Assembly (NCBI GenBank): GCA_025617745.1
Contig: CM046858.1
Span: 33,426,598 to 33,490,597, forward strand
Direction of reading: 5' to 3'
DNA from: Heliocidaris erythrogramma
Taxonomy: Eukaryota; Echinodermata; Echinoidea; Camarodonta; Echinometridae
Length of the DNA stretch: 64,000 bases
How positions within the stretch are numbered: position 1 is the stretch's first letter; each line of letters opens with the position of its first letter. Made by a program: the position numbers and the translations under genes. Of this stretch, positions 1 to 10,517 are shown piece by piece. Under the pieces are notes generated by a model that worked only from the letters and a program-made list of their open reading frames with translations, had not been told where the DNA came from and did no database searches.

Positions 1-122
1 TGTATACATTACATTGCATTATCAATAGCAGGAAGAGTGAATAAATGGTTCCTTAGAGCAATGAGCATTTAAAAACAAATAATATTCATCCAGTGTTCAT
101 TAATTCATCTGTTCATTTTTAG

Positions 123-1310
123 ATTCAGTGCCCTCAAGAAGCAGGCTGTCAGTGGCTTTGCCATCTTGCCCACCCTAGCAGCCCAGACTCTTCCCTCGAT
201 GACATCATTTTCTTTTTTCGAGGAGGACATGCCGTATCTTGCAAGTCTTCCTCAAGAGCTAGAGCTTTGGCAAGTATGTATTCAATAATGACTGTTAAGA
301 CCATCAACCAGCCACAAAATATGTTTTCGTTTCCAATTAAGAAGTGACTAATATCGCATTATATCAGGCAGAACCTGCTTTCAAGGGAAAAAGCAAAACA
401 TGTATGATTATTTTATGCAACAAATAGAGAGAATTATCATATTGCTGAATGGCACTGTTTTGAAAAACCACATTAATATGTATCTCTTTTCGTTATTTGG
501 GTGTCATAATAGACTTCCTAGTACGGAATCACTGTTCTAAACAACTAAGCAGCTCTGCAATGATGTATCAAATAATATAGTACATTCAATTCAATTCAAT
601 TCAATTCAATTTATTTCTCAATCATTAAAAATCACAATCAAAATAAAACACATGTATATCTTTCATGTACTGTAATATAACGATAAAGAAAAGGAGGCTA
701 ACTAAAAGCAGAGCTTGTAATTGATGCAGCTCCCTAACTTAAATCTGTACGGACATAATGTACAAAAGAGATAAAATAAATATTACACCCTGCAGTCATA
801 CACTACAAATCAAACACATCATTTCCACACATATATTCACACATACAATCACACGGGTAGGTTGGGGGGGGGGGGGGTAACATCGAAAACTACTACGGCA
901 ATTTATTATATCCAGCTAACAAGCTGGATTTCATTCCAATTACATTCTAAATTATTTAACTTATCCTTCTCATTTCAGATGTACTAGTCGGAAAGAAGTG
1001 AGAAGGAACGGCCAAAAACAGCCCTTGCTGCCTTGAAGGCCCAATTCCCTAATATTTATACAATATTGCATATTATAGTTGTCTTCCCTGTAACCAGCTC
1101 TGAAGCTGAGAGGTCATTCAGCTGCATCAAACGACTGAAGACTCGTTTAAGATCTACAATGGGGAGGAGCGACTGAATGGCCTGGCCATGATGCTAATTC
1201 ATCGAGACGTTGAAGTTAATGTCGCGCAAGTGGTTCGGACTTTCGCCGCCTCGCATCCGAGGAAGATGCGTCTGTCGTTTATACTCGACGATCCTGGAGA
1301 CGACTTGTAA
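123..1310 (+). pseudogene. hAT-family transposase 3' end, broken, with one intron
   Basis: Two exon-like pieces read as the end of a hAT transposase. Exon 123-273 follows an AG acceptor and ends at a GTATGT donor; it gives a stretch ending EEDMPYLASLPQELELWQ, the acidic segment that usually precedes the dimerisation region. Exon 979-1310 follows a TTTCAG acceptor and gives FPVTSSEAERSFSCIKRLK, the hallmark of the hAT C-terminal dimerisation domain, then ERLNGLAMMLIHRDV. The joint is in phase. The copy is broken: an in-frame TAG at 985-987, where the family normally has Trp, and a missing G in the G-run near 1161-1164 that leads to a TGA at 1174-1176. The frame resumes one base over and ends at TAA 1308-1310. 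The intron (274-978) holds an (ATTCA)n tract and a G14 run. The N-terminal BED finger and DDE core lie outside the window or are lost. It may be a transposon copy or a decayed domesticated gene. Confidence 0.75.
584..612. repeat. (ATTCA)n microsatellite
   Basis: About five and a half perfect ATTCA units lie inside the hAT remnant's intron, followed by ttatttctcaatc. This type of tail often marks the 3' end of an inserted retroposon, but no body is recognisable here. Confidence 0.85.
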
Positions 1311-1365
1311 GGGTTTAACATGTTTAATAATCGATGAGGCTTATATTATATATTTCTGAAAATTT

Positions 1366-1625
1366 AACTCGGACCAAGGGACAGCTATGCTCCGGAACCG
1401 AGTTGCCTCGGCAAATCCGAACTTTAACCCTAACCGGCTAACCCTAACCTTAATCCTAAACTCCACTCTAACCCTAACCATAACCCTAACCATAAAACCT
1501 AACCCTAACGGTTAACCTTAAACTAAACTCTAACCTAACCAAATAAAAAAAAAATAATAATAATGAAATTTTCAATCCTGCCAAGACAACTTGGCCCCGG
1601 GCAGAGTTGTTCCTGGGTCCGAGTT
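1366..1625. mobile_element. TIR element with telomere-like (CCCTAA)n core
   Basis: Imperfect inverted repeats of about 46 bp (1366-1411 and 1581-1625) begin with AACTCGGACC and match at roughly three quarters of positions, most differences being transitions. They enclose a degenerate run of CCCTAA units (about 1425-1545). No target duplication is clear. A second element built the same way but with different ends lies at 48156-48388. It is probably a non-autonomous DNA element whose core is a telomere-like microsatellite. A chance interstitial telomere repeat is the alternative, but the flanking inverted repeats argue against it. Confidence 0.55.
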
Positions 1626-3560
1626 CGCCGCGTCTACGTGCAGTGCGTCCCAGAAAAAGTGTATAGTTGCCATCTGAGCATTTTGAAATGTTTTTGGAAA
1701 TTTTCATACTGGTGGATTATAGCCCACATAATCTTCTATCAAAGATTTCAAAAGAATTAAAAGGGTACAAAGCTTGCGAGGGCTATTTCTTTGTTTACAT
1801 TGGGGGGGGGGGGGGGGGTGAATTGCCTTTAGCTCTCGTGTAATTTTTTCCCTGGTACAATGTCCTCCGAGTCGAATCGGTTTATAACCTGCACTATTTG
1901 CTGTACAGGGCGCACGCCACATTAACGCCTAGTTCTTTGTATCTATATATCAACAAGATAAATACGACTGCCTGTTATGCCTCCGCCTTTTTTTTTAAAG
2001 ATATCGCGATGTAATTTCATAATAACTTGCCCTCTGTGACCGTTCAGTTTTGACCTACTTCAAAATTTAATCACATTGTCTTCCTATTGATGCAGTTGAA
2101 TGACCTCACAATGTTTATTTATCTATTTTGAAATGTTGAATTGGTTTTTTTACAGACGTGTATCAATCAGATATGATTATTTACGTCTGGGACCGACCTT
2201 TAATATCACCATCTAAAAGACGTGACTCAGACTCGATCTAGGGTTCTCTGAGTCTGCCTCAGTTTATAACTCCCACTTTTGGCTGGATTACAAGGCCTAT
2301 TGCTTTTGCTGTGTATCTTTTATCATGCTTTTCCTATGTATATTTGAATTATGCTTTTATAATTCATCATGTATCAGCTATAAGCTGTCATCTTGAACAT
2401 CGTTCGATAAAAGCGTATCAAATCAAGTGTGAACGTCATATCTCTTATGAAATAGTATGCATACAGCATACTAGCCAGTGGAACTTTTCGTGTACTTGTA
2501 TGAAAGAAAGTGTTTGGAACTTATAGTTATAGTGCACATGATACAATTTCAGGTGCGATTTTTCTTAGTGAAACGCCTTGCCATTCTTGTGGAATACTGG
2601 AATACTCTCTTCTTTTTTTAAACATTTGTTTAACCTTTCTATATACAGTAATACAAATATGTACCAGCCAACCACTTTTGGTTTTAATCATGTCAACGGT
2701 TATCCTTAAGACGTTTAGATACTGTTGATGATATATCCACATATTTTCAACAATATAGCGGAAAATCAAATGTTAACATTTCTTCAAATATTCATGTTAA
2801 CAGTAAAATTTTGCATGGATATAATATTAGTACTATTCTTTTACAGGCACAAAGAAACGCAATAATGATCATGCTTTGGCATGTAAGTGTATCATTATAA
2901 TTACACTTATTGTTTTATTACATCTTGTGTAATAGTATGCATACCAGCTTGTGGAACTTTTTGTACTTTTACTGTATGAAAGAAAGCGTTTGGAACTTAT
3001 AGTGCACATGATGCAATTTCAGGTGCGATTTCCTTAATAGATATCATGCATATAGAGCATATCAATAAAGTCTATTTTTTTAATCATACCATTACCGTGT
3101 CCGATATTGTCTTTATTATCTCGTGCGACAATTAATGACTGGTTGCACAAAAAATATTAGTGCTGTTCCTTTTGAAATTTGATTTACAGTATATGCCATT
3201 TCAGTCTTTTCAGATACATACCTGTTTGATATCTTCGCCGACTGTCGCCGAGGAGTAATGATTTGCCACAGTAATGAGCCCTTAGTACGGCTCCTGGCTT
3301 CCTGCAAGAGCCGACGCATGCTAATAAGGATTCACGAAACTCAGTGTTTAGGGCGGATTTCGAGGAAGTTAGCGTACATGACCATAATGACACCATCAGA
3401 AACAGACGTTAGTTATTACCGAACAAAAGATGAATAAGTAGCCCCTCGAAATCATAGGTGTCAATTTGTAAATATTTTCTTTCGGAATTTAGAAACTTTA
3501 GTCACTATAATATGATCTGTATGGACTTTAAAAATTTCAGAATGTTGTTCCGGCGGGAGT
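1626..3560. other. Non-coding stretch, no gene seen
   Basis: No exon, RNA gene or complete element is recognised here. There is a G17 run (1802-1818) and, at 1955-2100, a sequence starting atgcctccgcc that resembles the segment at about 37915-38110, so it belongs to a dispersed repeat. Open frames are short and have no family resemblance. Confidence 0.6.
2450..3039. repeat. Pair of direct repeats, about 110 bp each
   Basis: The stretch 2450-2572 recurs at 2931-3039: both run from atagtatgcatac through a shared tggaactt, gaaagaaag and gtttggaacttatag to caggtgcgattt, with small indels. They lie about 480 bp apart. This suggests a local duplication or the two ends of a decayed element; the interior shows nothing coding. 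Confidence 0.7.
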
Positions 3561-3710
3561 GAAAGCCCTTTATATGCTTTTGCAACCCCCCCCCCCCCTG
3601 AGATCGAGCGTCAGATACGCCATTTGTCACCTTTATTGTAGCAATAGGTAGCTCAAATGATTTAAAATTTTGGGCCCCCCCCCCCCCCCCCCTAAGAAAT
3701 CCTAGATCCG

Positions 3711-6480
3711 CGCCTGGTTCCTACAGCCCATTGCTCTTACAGCGAATTGGTCCTACAATCCTAACTCCAATTCCCGCTTTTTTTAGTAGACACGTTTCAT
3801 AAAACCTCGGAAAAAAAGAATCGAAAATTAATGAGTCAAATCAAACCAGCCCCCCCCCCCCCCCAACTTTCAAAAAGCCCCTGAGCCCATCTAGAACGGA
3901 GATTGATACATAGAGTTATTCAGGAGCAACCTAGTGGTAGAATCAAGCCCCCTCCCCCCCCCCCGTCCACAACTTCAACAGTTAATATCAAAATTATCGC
4001 CCGATGAGAGCACGCTACCTGTATCACTTAAACTTAACGCACTTGTGGCTCCCAAGTTACGTCTTGTTATGGAAACTTCACGAAATCTCTTTATCATCTG
4101 TATGTCGTTTTCACTTTTAATAGCATTACGCTTCATCAGAATATTTCCTATAGGTTACTATTCTGCTGTTACCCAAGCCAAAGTACATGTAGTTACTAAC
4201 CTAATACTTAGTGAAAATAAATGTATTTCACCGCAGTACATTTGAATATTGTCCGCTGACACCTTATCAACAGCCGGCCTATAAGTAATAGAAATAAGTG
4301 CCTTATTTATTTATTGAAACATATTTATTCAGGATAAAACACGACCAGCAAAAGCTGTTTTACATCATTGTCCTAAGGGACATTATACATTATTTTAAAT
4401 AGAACAGAATATACAAAAAATATGCACATTATAAGGTAATGCATCAACATATTTTACTGTAACGTCAGTGAGGCAGGGAGGTATAGGATGAACAAGGAAA
4501 TCTCCTCTTACTTCCCTCCCCTTTCTTTTCATTCCCTCTCTATCTTTCCCAACATGGGCTGGGCGACCATGGACCTCCTCCCCGATCTGATGCTAGCCAA
4601 AACAACATGCACGCCGATCATTAGCGGAAAACAAATGAACTAATTTTAAGAAATTGGGATTTTTTTTAGTGTCTCGGTCTTCGGTCTTCGGTCTTCGTTT
4701 TTCAAACAACCCGGTAATGGCGGTAAAATACGGTCACATCTTTCTAGTACTGTAACAATTTTAACCTAATTCAGTTAATTTTTTTTTGTTACAATGGAGG
4801 AGTAGTCACTTAAAACAGTTAATTTGACCACCATGTTTATTAAACCGCTTGGATTGGACAAGGCAGGAAAAGAAATATTATTTGTAGAACTAATAAACAC
4901 ATGGCGAAATTTGTCATGAAAATAAAGCTACCGATGCATGAATGCTAAATAGATTGTATCGCAGCTGTATCACACCTCGTAATAAGTATAGGGTTAGGGA
5001 AGCTTTGATATTAACCTAATAACATTCTTCTTTTTTTTTTTTTTTTTTTTTGGGGGGGGGGGTTACAACGGAGGAGCAGTCACTAGTTATGGTTATAAAT
5101 AAGTTAATTTGACTGCCAATTTTATTACGCCGGCTAGGACACATGTTAACTTCTTTATGTCAACGAATTATGTTTAAAGTGATGAAAACTTAACTGTTTT
5201 CCTTTCTAATTAATCAATAGGAGTAGTTGAAGATGATTTAACTGGCTCATAATTTTTAATAAGGCTATCAGCTAGAGTTTGTTGGGTTTTATTATCATTT
5301 AAATTGATAAGGTCTCAGTCTCGAAGAGTGGTCTCGGTCTCGGAAGGAAAAGTCTTGGTCTCGAGAGATCCTTAAGGTCTCGTCAACAACACTGGTCTCC
5401 GTAAATTCTCCTGTTATCCTGCAATTGTAATTATCTTTTAGGCTCTTGGAACATAATAATAATAATAATAATAATAATATGTCTTGTTTACCCAGGGTAG
5501 CCCCATCATAGATTTCAAGCTCCATATGTAGGTAATTGCTATAATAAAAGTAACATGCGGATCCAATATTGTATAAAAGTGGGGGCTCCACAGGCTTGGA
5601 TATATCTTGTTGGAGGCAAGGGGTAAGGCAGATTTCCCCGTCATTCTGTAACCTCTTTTTCCCGGGAATAAGAAACCAGCAATCGCATCGACTCTCTTGC
5701 TCAGATCATGGACCCTACCGATGAAGGGGAGGGGGAATATAAATGAAAAAGAATGTTTCTTTTCTTTTCTGCCATGATCGTGCATGCTGGTTATGCTAAC
5801 TGGTCTTTGTTTTTCCAAATCCGTGCGGGCATTGTTTGTAAATCGAGGTCGAAGACGGAGGATTTTCTTTTCCCCTTCTGTTTTCGACGGATCTTTTCTC
5901 TCCTCTTCTCTCTAGCTAGCCAAAACGACATTCTCGCCGACCATTAGTGGAAAAACAAAAGACAACATTTTAAGAAATGGGGATTTTTTTTTGAGTGTCC
6001 CGGTGTTCAGTCTTCGTTTTTCAAATGCCTCGGTAAAATACGGTCACATCTTTCTAGAACGCTAACGATGTTAACCTAATTTAATTCTGCTATTTTTTTT
6101 TCAATTGTTACAATGGAAGAGTAGTCACTTCTGATCATAAAGCAGTTAATAACCGCCCAGTTTTTTACACCGCTTGGACAAGGCAGGTAAAGAAAGTTAA
6201 CCTTTTTATATTTGGCGACTTTTGTCATTAAAATAAAGCAATCAATGCATAAATTATCAAAAGATTGTTTGATCGTATCGCAGCCATATCCCACCTTGAA
6301 ATAGGTATAGGGTTATGGAAACATTGATAGACTGATAGATTGTTTTTCAGTTGTGCATATCTAATGATACTTGATATATACGATGTCTGATTGGGTATAG
6401 TACAACTTGTATAATGCCACATATGATATAGAACATAGAAACACGAGTGTGTGTTTTCTTTATATGATTGATCAGTCATA
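3711..6480. repeat. Composite repeat block 1
   Basis: This block carries a set of modules that recur through the first 23 kb. In order: R1 (3711-4260, from the tggtcctacaatcctaact motif to gcagtacattt), R2 (4290-4490, gaaacatatttattcagga), R4 (4550-4720, gctagccaaaac to gtcttcgtttttc), R5 (4720-4990, cggtcacatctttctag to ggaggagtagtcactt), a second partial R5 (5030-5150), a GGTCTC-rich module (5306-5402), R3 (5420-5735, containing cgcatcgactctctt), R4 again (5740-6035), R5 again (6035-6320) and tail R6 (6320-6480). It stops just before the LRR exon at 6626. No protein is recognisable. R1 here is the uninterrupted version: it shows the empty target sites for two insertions seen in other copies. 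Confidence 0.7.
5458..5479. repeat. (AAT)n microsatellite
   Basis: About seven AAT units inside the R3 module of block 1. The other R3 copies lack it, so it arose after the copies separated. Confidence 0.9.
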
Positions 6481-6625
6481 ACATTTGATATACTTTGACC
6501 CGTAGATGATGCAGAATGTACAGGTCCATTTGTGCTGAATTTGGGTCCTTAATAATCGTTAAAAAGTGTTTATTTTTCAGTAATTGTGCTAAATAATCTA
6601 GCTTTATCAACGATTATTTCAACAG

Positions 6626-6793
6626 ATTGAGACCCTTGACATCTGGTTTGGGAATCTCAGTGAACGCCCCTCAGCATCACGTGATCTCGCTCAGTTCATC
6701 TGTAAGATGCCTCATTTAATCAGGTTAACACTCCACGGTCTTTATCACGATGACTTCTACTCAACAACTTCATCGATGGCATCGTCTGCAAAG
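6626..6793 (+). CDS. NLR leucine-rich-repeat exon (isolated)
   Basis: An exon of 168 nt (56 codons, phase 0 at both ends) sits between an AACAG acceptor and a GTATGA donor. It reads IETLDIWFGNLSERPSASRD, then a segment with ICKMPHLIRLTLHGLYHDDF, ending SSMASSAK. The LxxLxL spacing and the length of two 28-residue units fit the ribonuclease-inhibitor type LRR exons of animal NLR receptors, which sense ligands in the cytosol. It has no stop. No NACHT exon lies on this strand in the window. What follows the donor is repeat module R5, the same sequence that follows the decayed LRR exon near 18073, so exon and intron were duplicated together. It may belong to a gene extending outside the window, or be a stranded remnant. 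The LRR reading is firm; that it is still used is doubtful. Confidence 0.7.
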
Positions 6794-7864
6794 GTATGAT
6801 AAGGTCACATCTTTCTAGTATTCTATCAATATCATCCGAATAACATTATATTCCTTTCTTCAGTTGCAACGGAGGAGTAGTCACTAATAAGTTAATATTA
6901 ATTTACTTATTTATTTATTGAAACATATTTATTGAGGATGAAACATAACCTGCAAAAGCTATTTTACATGATGGTCCTTGTTAAGGGACATTATAAAGCA
7001 CTAAACATTTTCAATACAACAGAAAGTACAAAATACCATATAAGCACATTACAAAAATGCATCAGAATTTAATGCAGCATATTGACATGAGAACAAAATT
7101 ATAATATGAAGACAAGTAAGAGAAGGAGGATGGGAGCAAAGAGACAAAGTTCGGAGAGAGAGAGAGAGAGAAGAAAAAAAAACTAATAGCTCTCAAATGA
7201 TGCGAATTAGCGTGCGCCCTATTAAAATTTGATATTTGTTCTTGTGGAGTTGCTAAAGTGTATTTGCCCCAAAGTATATATCCTTTAGGCTTGTGTAACA
7301 TGGATTTCAAGTTCCATCTGTAAGTAATTATCATAATAAAAGTAGCATGCTGATCAAAGATTATGTAAAAGTGGGGACTCCACAGAGTATATCTTGGTGG
7401 AGGCGGGGGTAAGGCAGTTTTCCCTGTCATTCTGTAACCTCTTTTTCCCGGGAATAAGAATTCAGCAATCGCATCGACTCTCTTGCTCAGATCATGGACC
7501 CTACCGATGAAGGGGGGGGGGGGATATAGGATTTTAAAAAGCAGTTAATAACCGCCCAGTTTACTGCACCGCTTGGACAAGGCAGATAAAGAAAGTTAAC
7601 CTTTTTATATGAAATAATATTTATAGAACTATAAAAACTTTCTCCAAAGTGTAATTTTTTTTATACCGACTGTATAGTTACAGCCTATTCATTGGTCCTC
7701 CAGTCAACTGGTGCCATCCATGTGTCTTACAACGCTAACGTCATTGCCTTTGTTTTCATAGCAATTGCTAGCATTTTGCTAGTTTTGTAGTTAAGGCCCA
7801 TTGTTCCTGCAGTTCATTGCTCTTACAGCGAATTGGTCCTACAATCCTAACTCCAACCCATCTA

Positions 7865-8884
7865 CAGTGCGTGCCAAAAAAAAAAGGTGGAAGACAGTTG
7901 AAATAACGTCCCCAAATATATATTTCAGAATATTTTCCCCCAAAATCCATTCTTGTAGATAGCTTAGGGTCTTTCCTATACAACAACACAAAAAAATGGA
8001 CTATAGTTATTACGCTTGAGTGATCAAAAACCAATTTTTGCGAAAGAGTACAAAATTCAGACTTTACAAGAATTGGTATTTGTTCTTGCTGGTATCAACA
8101 AAGTTGAGAACCATTTGATATTGACAGTTGAAAAAGTCTCCCCAATTAAATATTCCAAAACATTTTCAGGAAATATTCATACATGTGGATAGCTTAAGGT
8201 CTCTTCTATCAAATTGCACCAGCATATCTCACAATATTTTCTGCTTGATTAAGCCAAAGCAACTTTTGTGAAAGGTTGCAAAATCCATACTTAAATTTTT
8301 TTGTTAATGTTCTGTCTGGTATCAGCAAAGTTGAGAGTCATGAAAACACTTAGAAAGTTTATATTCTGATAATTGAAATACAATTTTATATTCTGATAAT
8401 TAAAAGACAATCATTGAAAGAACAGATTTTGTCCTGATATATCCCATCAAAACTTTATCGTTGAGTGAGCAAGCCAGGTGAAAATGAAAGACTCACTGAG
8501 AGTAACATTTTGAAGCACTCAACAACGTAGTGAATTGCTTACTCAAACATAAGATGTTGATGGGATGTGTAAGAATATACAGAGAACAAAGCCTGATATT
8601 TCATAAATTGTCTTTTAATGATCAGAATATGGATATTTCTCAGCCTTTTCATGACTCTCAGCTTGGCTGATACCAGCTGGAGCCAATATCAATTCCTGTC
8701 AAGTTCGATATTTTGGTGTCATCTGATAGAAAAGATCTTAAACTATCTTAAACATGTATGAAAATTTCCTTTAAATTGAAACTTAAAAAAAAAAAAAAAA
8801 AAAAAAAAATCCTTTAAATATTTTGAAATATTTATTTGGGGAGGCTTTTTCCAACAAAAATTAACTTTTTTCTGGGACGCACTG
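7865..8884. mobile_element. Tc1/mariner-like foldback MITE, copy 1
   Basis: The ends are inverted (CAGTGCGTGCCAAAAA left, CAGTGCGTCCCAGAAAA right) and each is flanked by TA (7863-7864, 8885-8886). The uninterrupted R1 module at 3885-3900 reads catcTAgaac, which is the empty target, so the TA duplication is directly visible. Long internal arms pair: ctggtatcagcaaagttgag on the left mirrors cagcttggctgataccag on the right. No transposase is present; at 1020 bp it is non-autonomous. A second copy is at 21673-22580. Confidence 0.85.
8437..8570. repeat. Inverted repeat at the centre of the MITE
   Basis: Two arms of about 30 bp, beginning cccatcaaaactttat on the left and ending atgttgatggg on the right, face each other around a short loop. 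The same feature occurs in the copy at 21673-22580. It is either the foldback tip or an older nested element. Confidence 0.6.
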
Positions 8885-9845
8885 TAGAACTGAGATTGAT
8901 AATACAGTTATTCATGAGTGGTAGAACCACTATTATCGCCCGAGGAGCTGCATGAAACCTGTGTCACTTAGACATAACGTCCTTGCAGCTCCCAGCAGAC
9001 GTCTTATGTTTTGAAAGCTTTACGAATTTCTCCTGTATGTCTTGTTCATGTTTTACCGACATTATGCTGCGTCATAATATTTCCTATATTGCTCTGATGC
9101 CATCCTCTGCTGTTAGCCAAGCCAAAGAAGTGACTAACCCAAAACTTAGTGAAACTTGATTTATTTCGTCGCAGTACATTTATGTATTGTCCTCTAAAAC
9201 GCCTCAACAATCCTATATAGAAGCAATCAAATATGGAAATAAATTTATATTTATTTACTTATTAATTATTAAAACATATTTGCTGAGGATGAAACGTGAC
9301 CAGCAAAAGCTATTTTACCTCATGGCACTGGTTAAGGGACATTATAGGGCATTAAAAACTTTTTTGAAAACAACAGAAAATACAAAATATCATATAGCAC
9401 ATTACAATAATGCATCATATTTACTGTAGCGTATTAGCATGAAAACAAAACTATGATATATGATAAAGAAAAGTAAGAGGATGAGGATGAGACAAAAGTG
9501 ACAAGGTTGGAAGAGAGAGAGAGAGAGATAGAGAGAAGAAAGAACTAATAATAAACACAAATAGGACAATATGCGAATTAGCGTGCGCCCTATTAAAATT
9601 TGATTATTGCTTTGTTTAGCTGCTAAAGTGTATTTGCCCTACAATTATACATGTGTCTTGAGGCCCGCGAAACATGGATGACACATGGATGATAAATGTT
9701 TATCTGTAAGTAATTTCATATAAAGCAGCATGCGGATCAAAGATTATATAAAAATGGGGGTTTCACAGGCTCGAGTGTATCTTGGTGGAGGCAGGGGTAG
9801 GGCGGTTTCCCCCGTCATTGTGTAACGACTTTTTCCCGGGAATAA

Positions 9846-10356
9846 ATCAAATCCAATCAATTTATTGAACTAAAAATCCATATTTTTTTTATTATCATCA
9901 AGACAAAGGAAGATTCAGTATAGGTTACAGATGATCAAAGCAGAATATTAATCCTTGAAAAATAACAAAGCAACCCAACCCACCCCAAACAACAACAAAC
10001 AAACAAACAAATAAAAACAACCCTGAACAACAACACAAGAAGAGGCAAGTACAATGTTATAATAAGGAAGATACGATATATATGTAGGCCTGTACCAAAC
10101 TCTTCCTATAATTTACCAATTTGGATCATGTACTATTTCTTTTTCTGTCACTGTATATATTACTGATAGAGTTGACACAAATCTTGCTTATGTATAAGTC
10201 GCTACTCTGCATTATTATATATTTAATCATTTTCAGTTCGTTCATATCTTTAAATGAAGATGCTATGGTAATATGGTATGAAATAATTTTTCTCTTTGTT
10301 CTTTGTATGATGGACATCGCATAATAGAATGAAATTCAGTTTTTTAGTCCGACTTA
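9846..10356. other. AT-rich non-coding stretch
   Basis: There is an (AAAC)n-like run near 9985-10015 and otherwise low-complexity A/T-rich sequence. No gene or complete element is recognised. Confidence 0.6.
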
Positions 10357-10517
10357 CACTGTAAAAAATACAGATTAGTTCTGTATTTACTCATAACAGC
10401 TAATCTGATGTTATTTGTACATCAATGTCATAGGAAAAAGTTACAACTAATCTGTATTTTTACATCAGAAGTTATGGCGACTCTGCTGACACCAGATTTA
10501 CAGTTTTTTTTACAGTG
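10357..10517. mobile_element. 161-bp MITE with CACTGTAAAAA ends
   Basis: Inverted ends CACTGTAAAAAA are flanked by TA on both sides (10355-10356, 10518-10519), as in Tc1/mariner-type MITEs. A wider repeat, tagtccga, also occurs on each side (10346-10353 and 10518-10525), so an 8-bp target duplication of hAT type with four extra bases at the left end is an alternative reading. Confidence 0.7.

Larger units (their letters stand above)
6794..9845. repeat. Composite repeat block 2
   Basis: This block starts at the splice donor of the LRR exon. In order: R5 (6794-6895), R2 (6896-7170, ending in a GA run), R3 (7200-7520), part of R5 (7535-7640), R1 (7675 onward, split by a mariner-type MITE at 7865-8884 and resuming to about 9200), R2 (9245-9545) and R3 (9570-9845). 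The part 7280-9200 is a direct copy of 21025-22862, including the MITE at the identical site. No coding region is recognisable. Confidence 0.7.

Noticed and set aside
5295-5818. Minus-strand frames in block 1
   Set aside because: They cross the (AAT)n tract (poly-Tyr) and repeat modules R3 and R4; other copies of the modules are not open.
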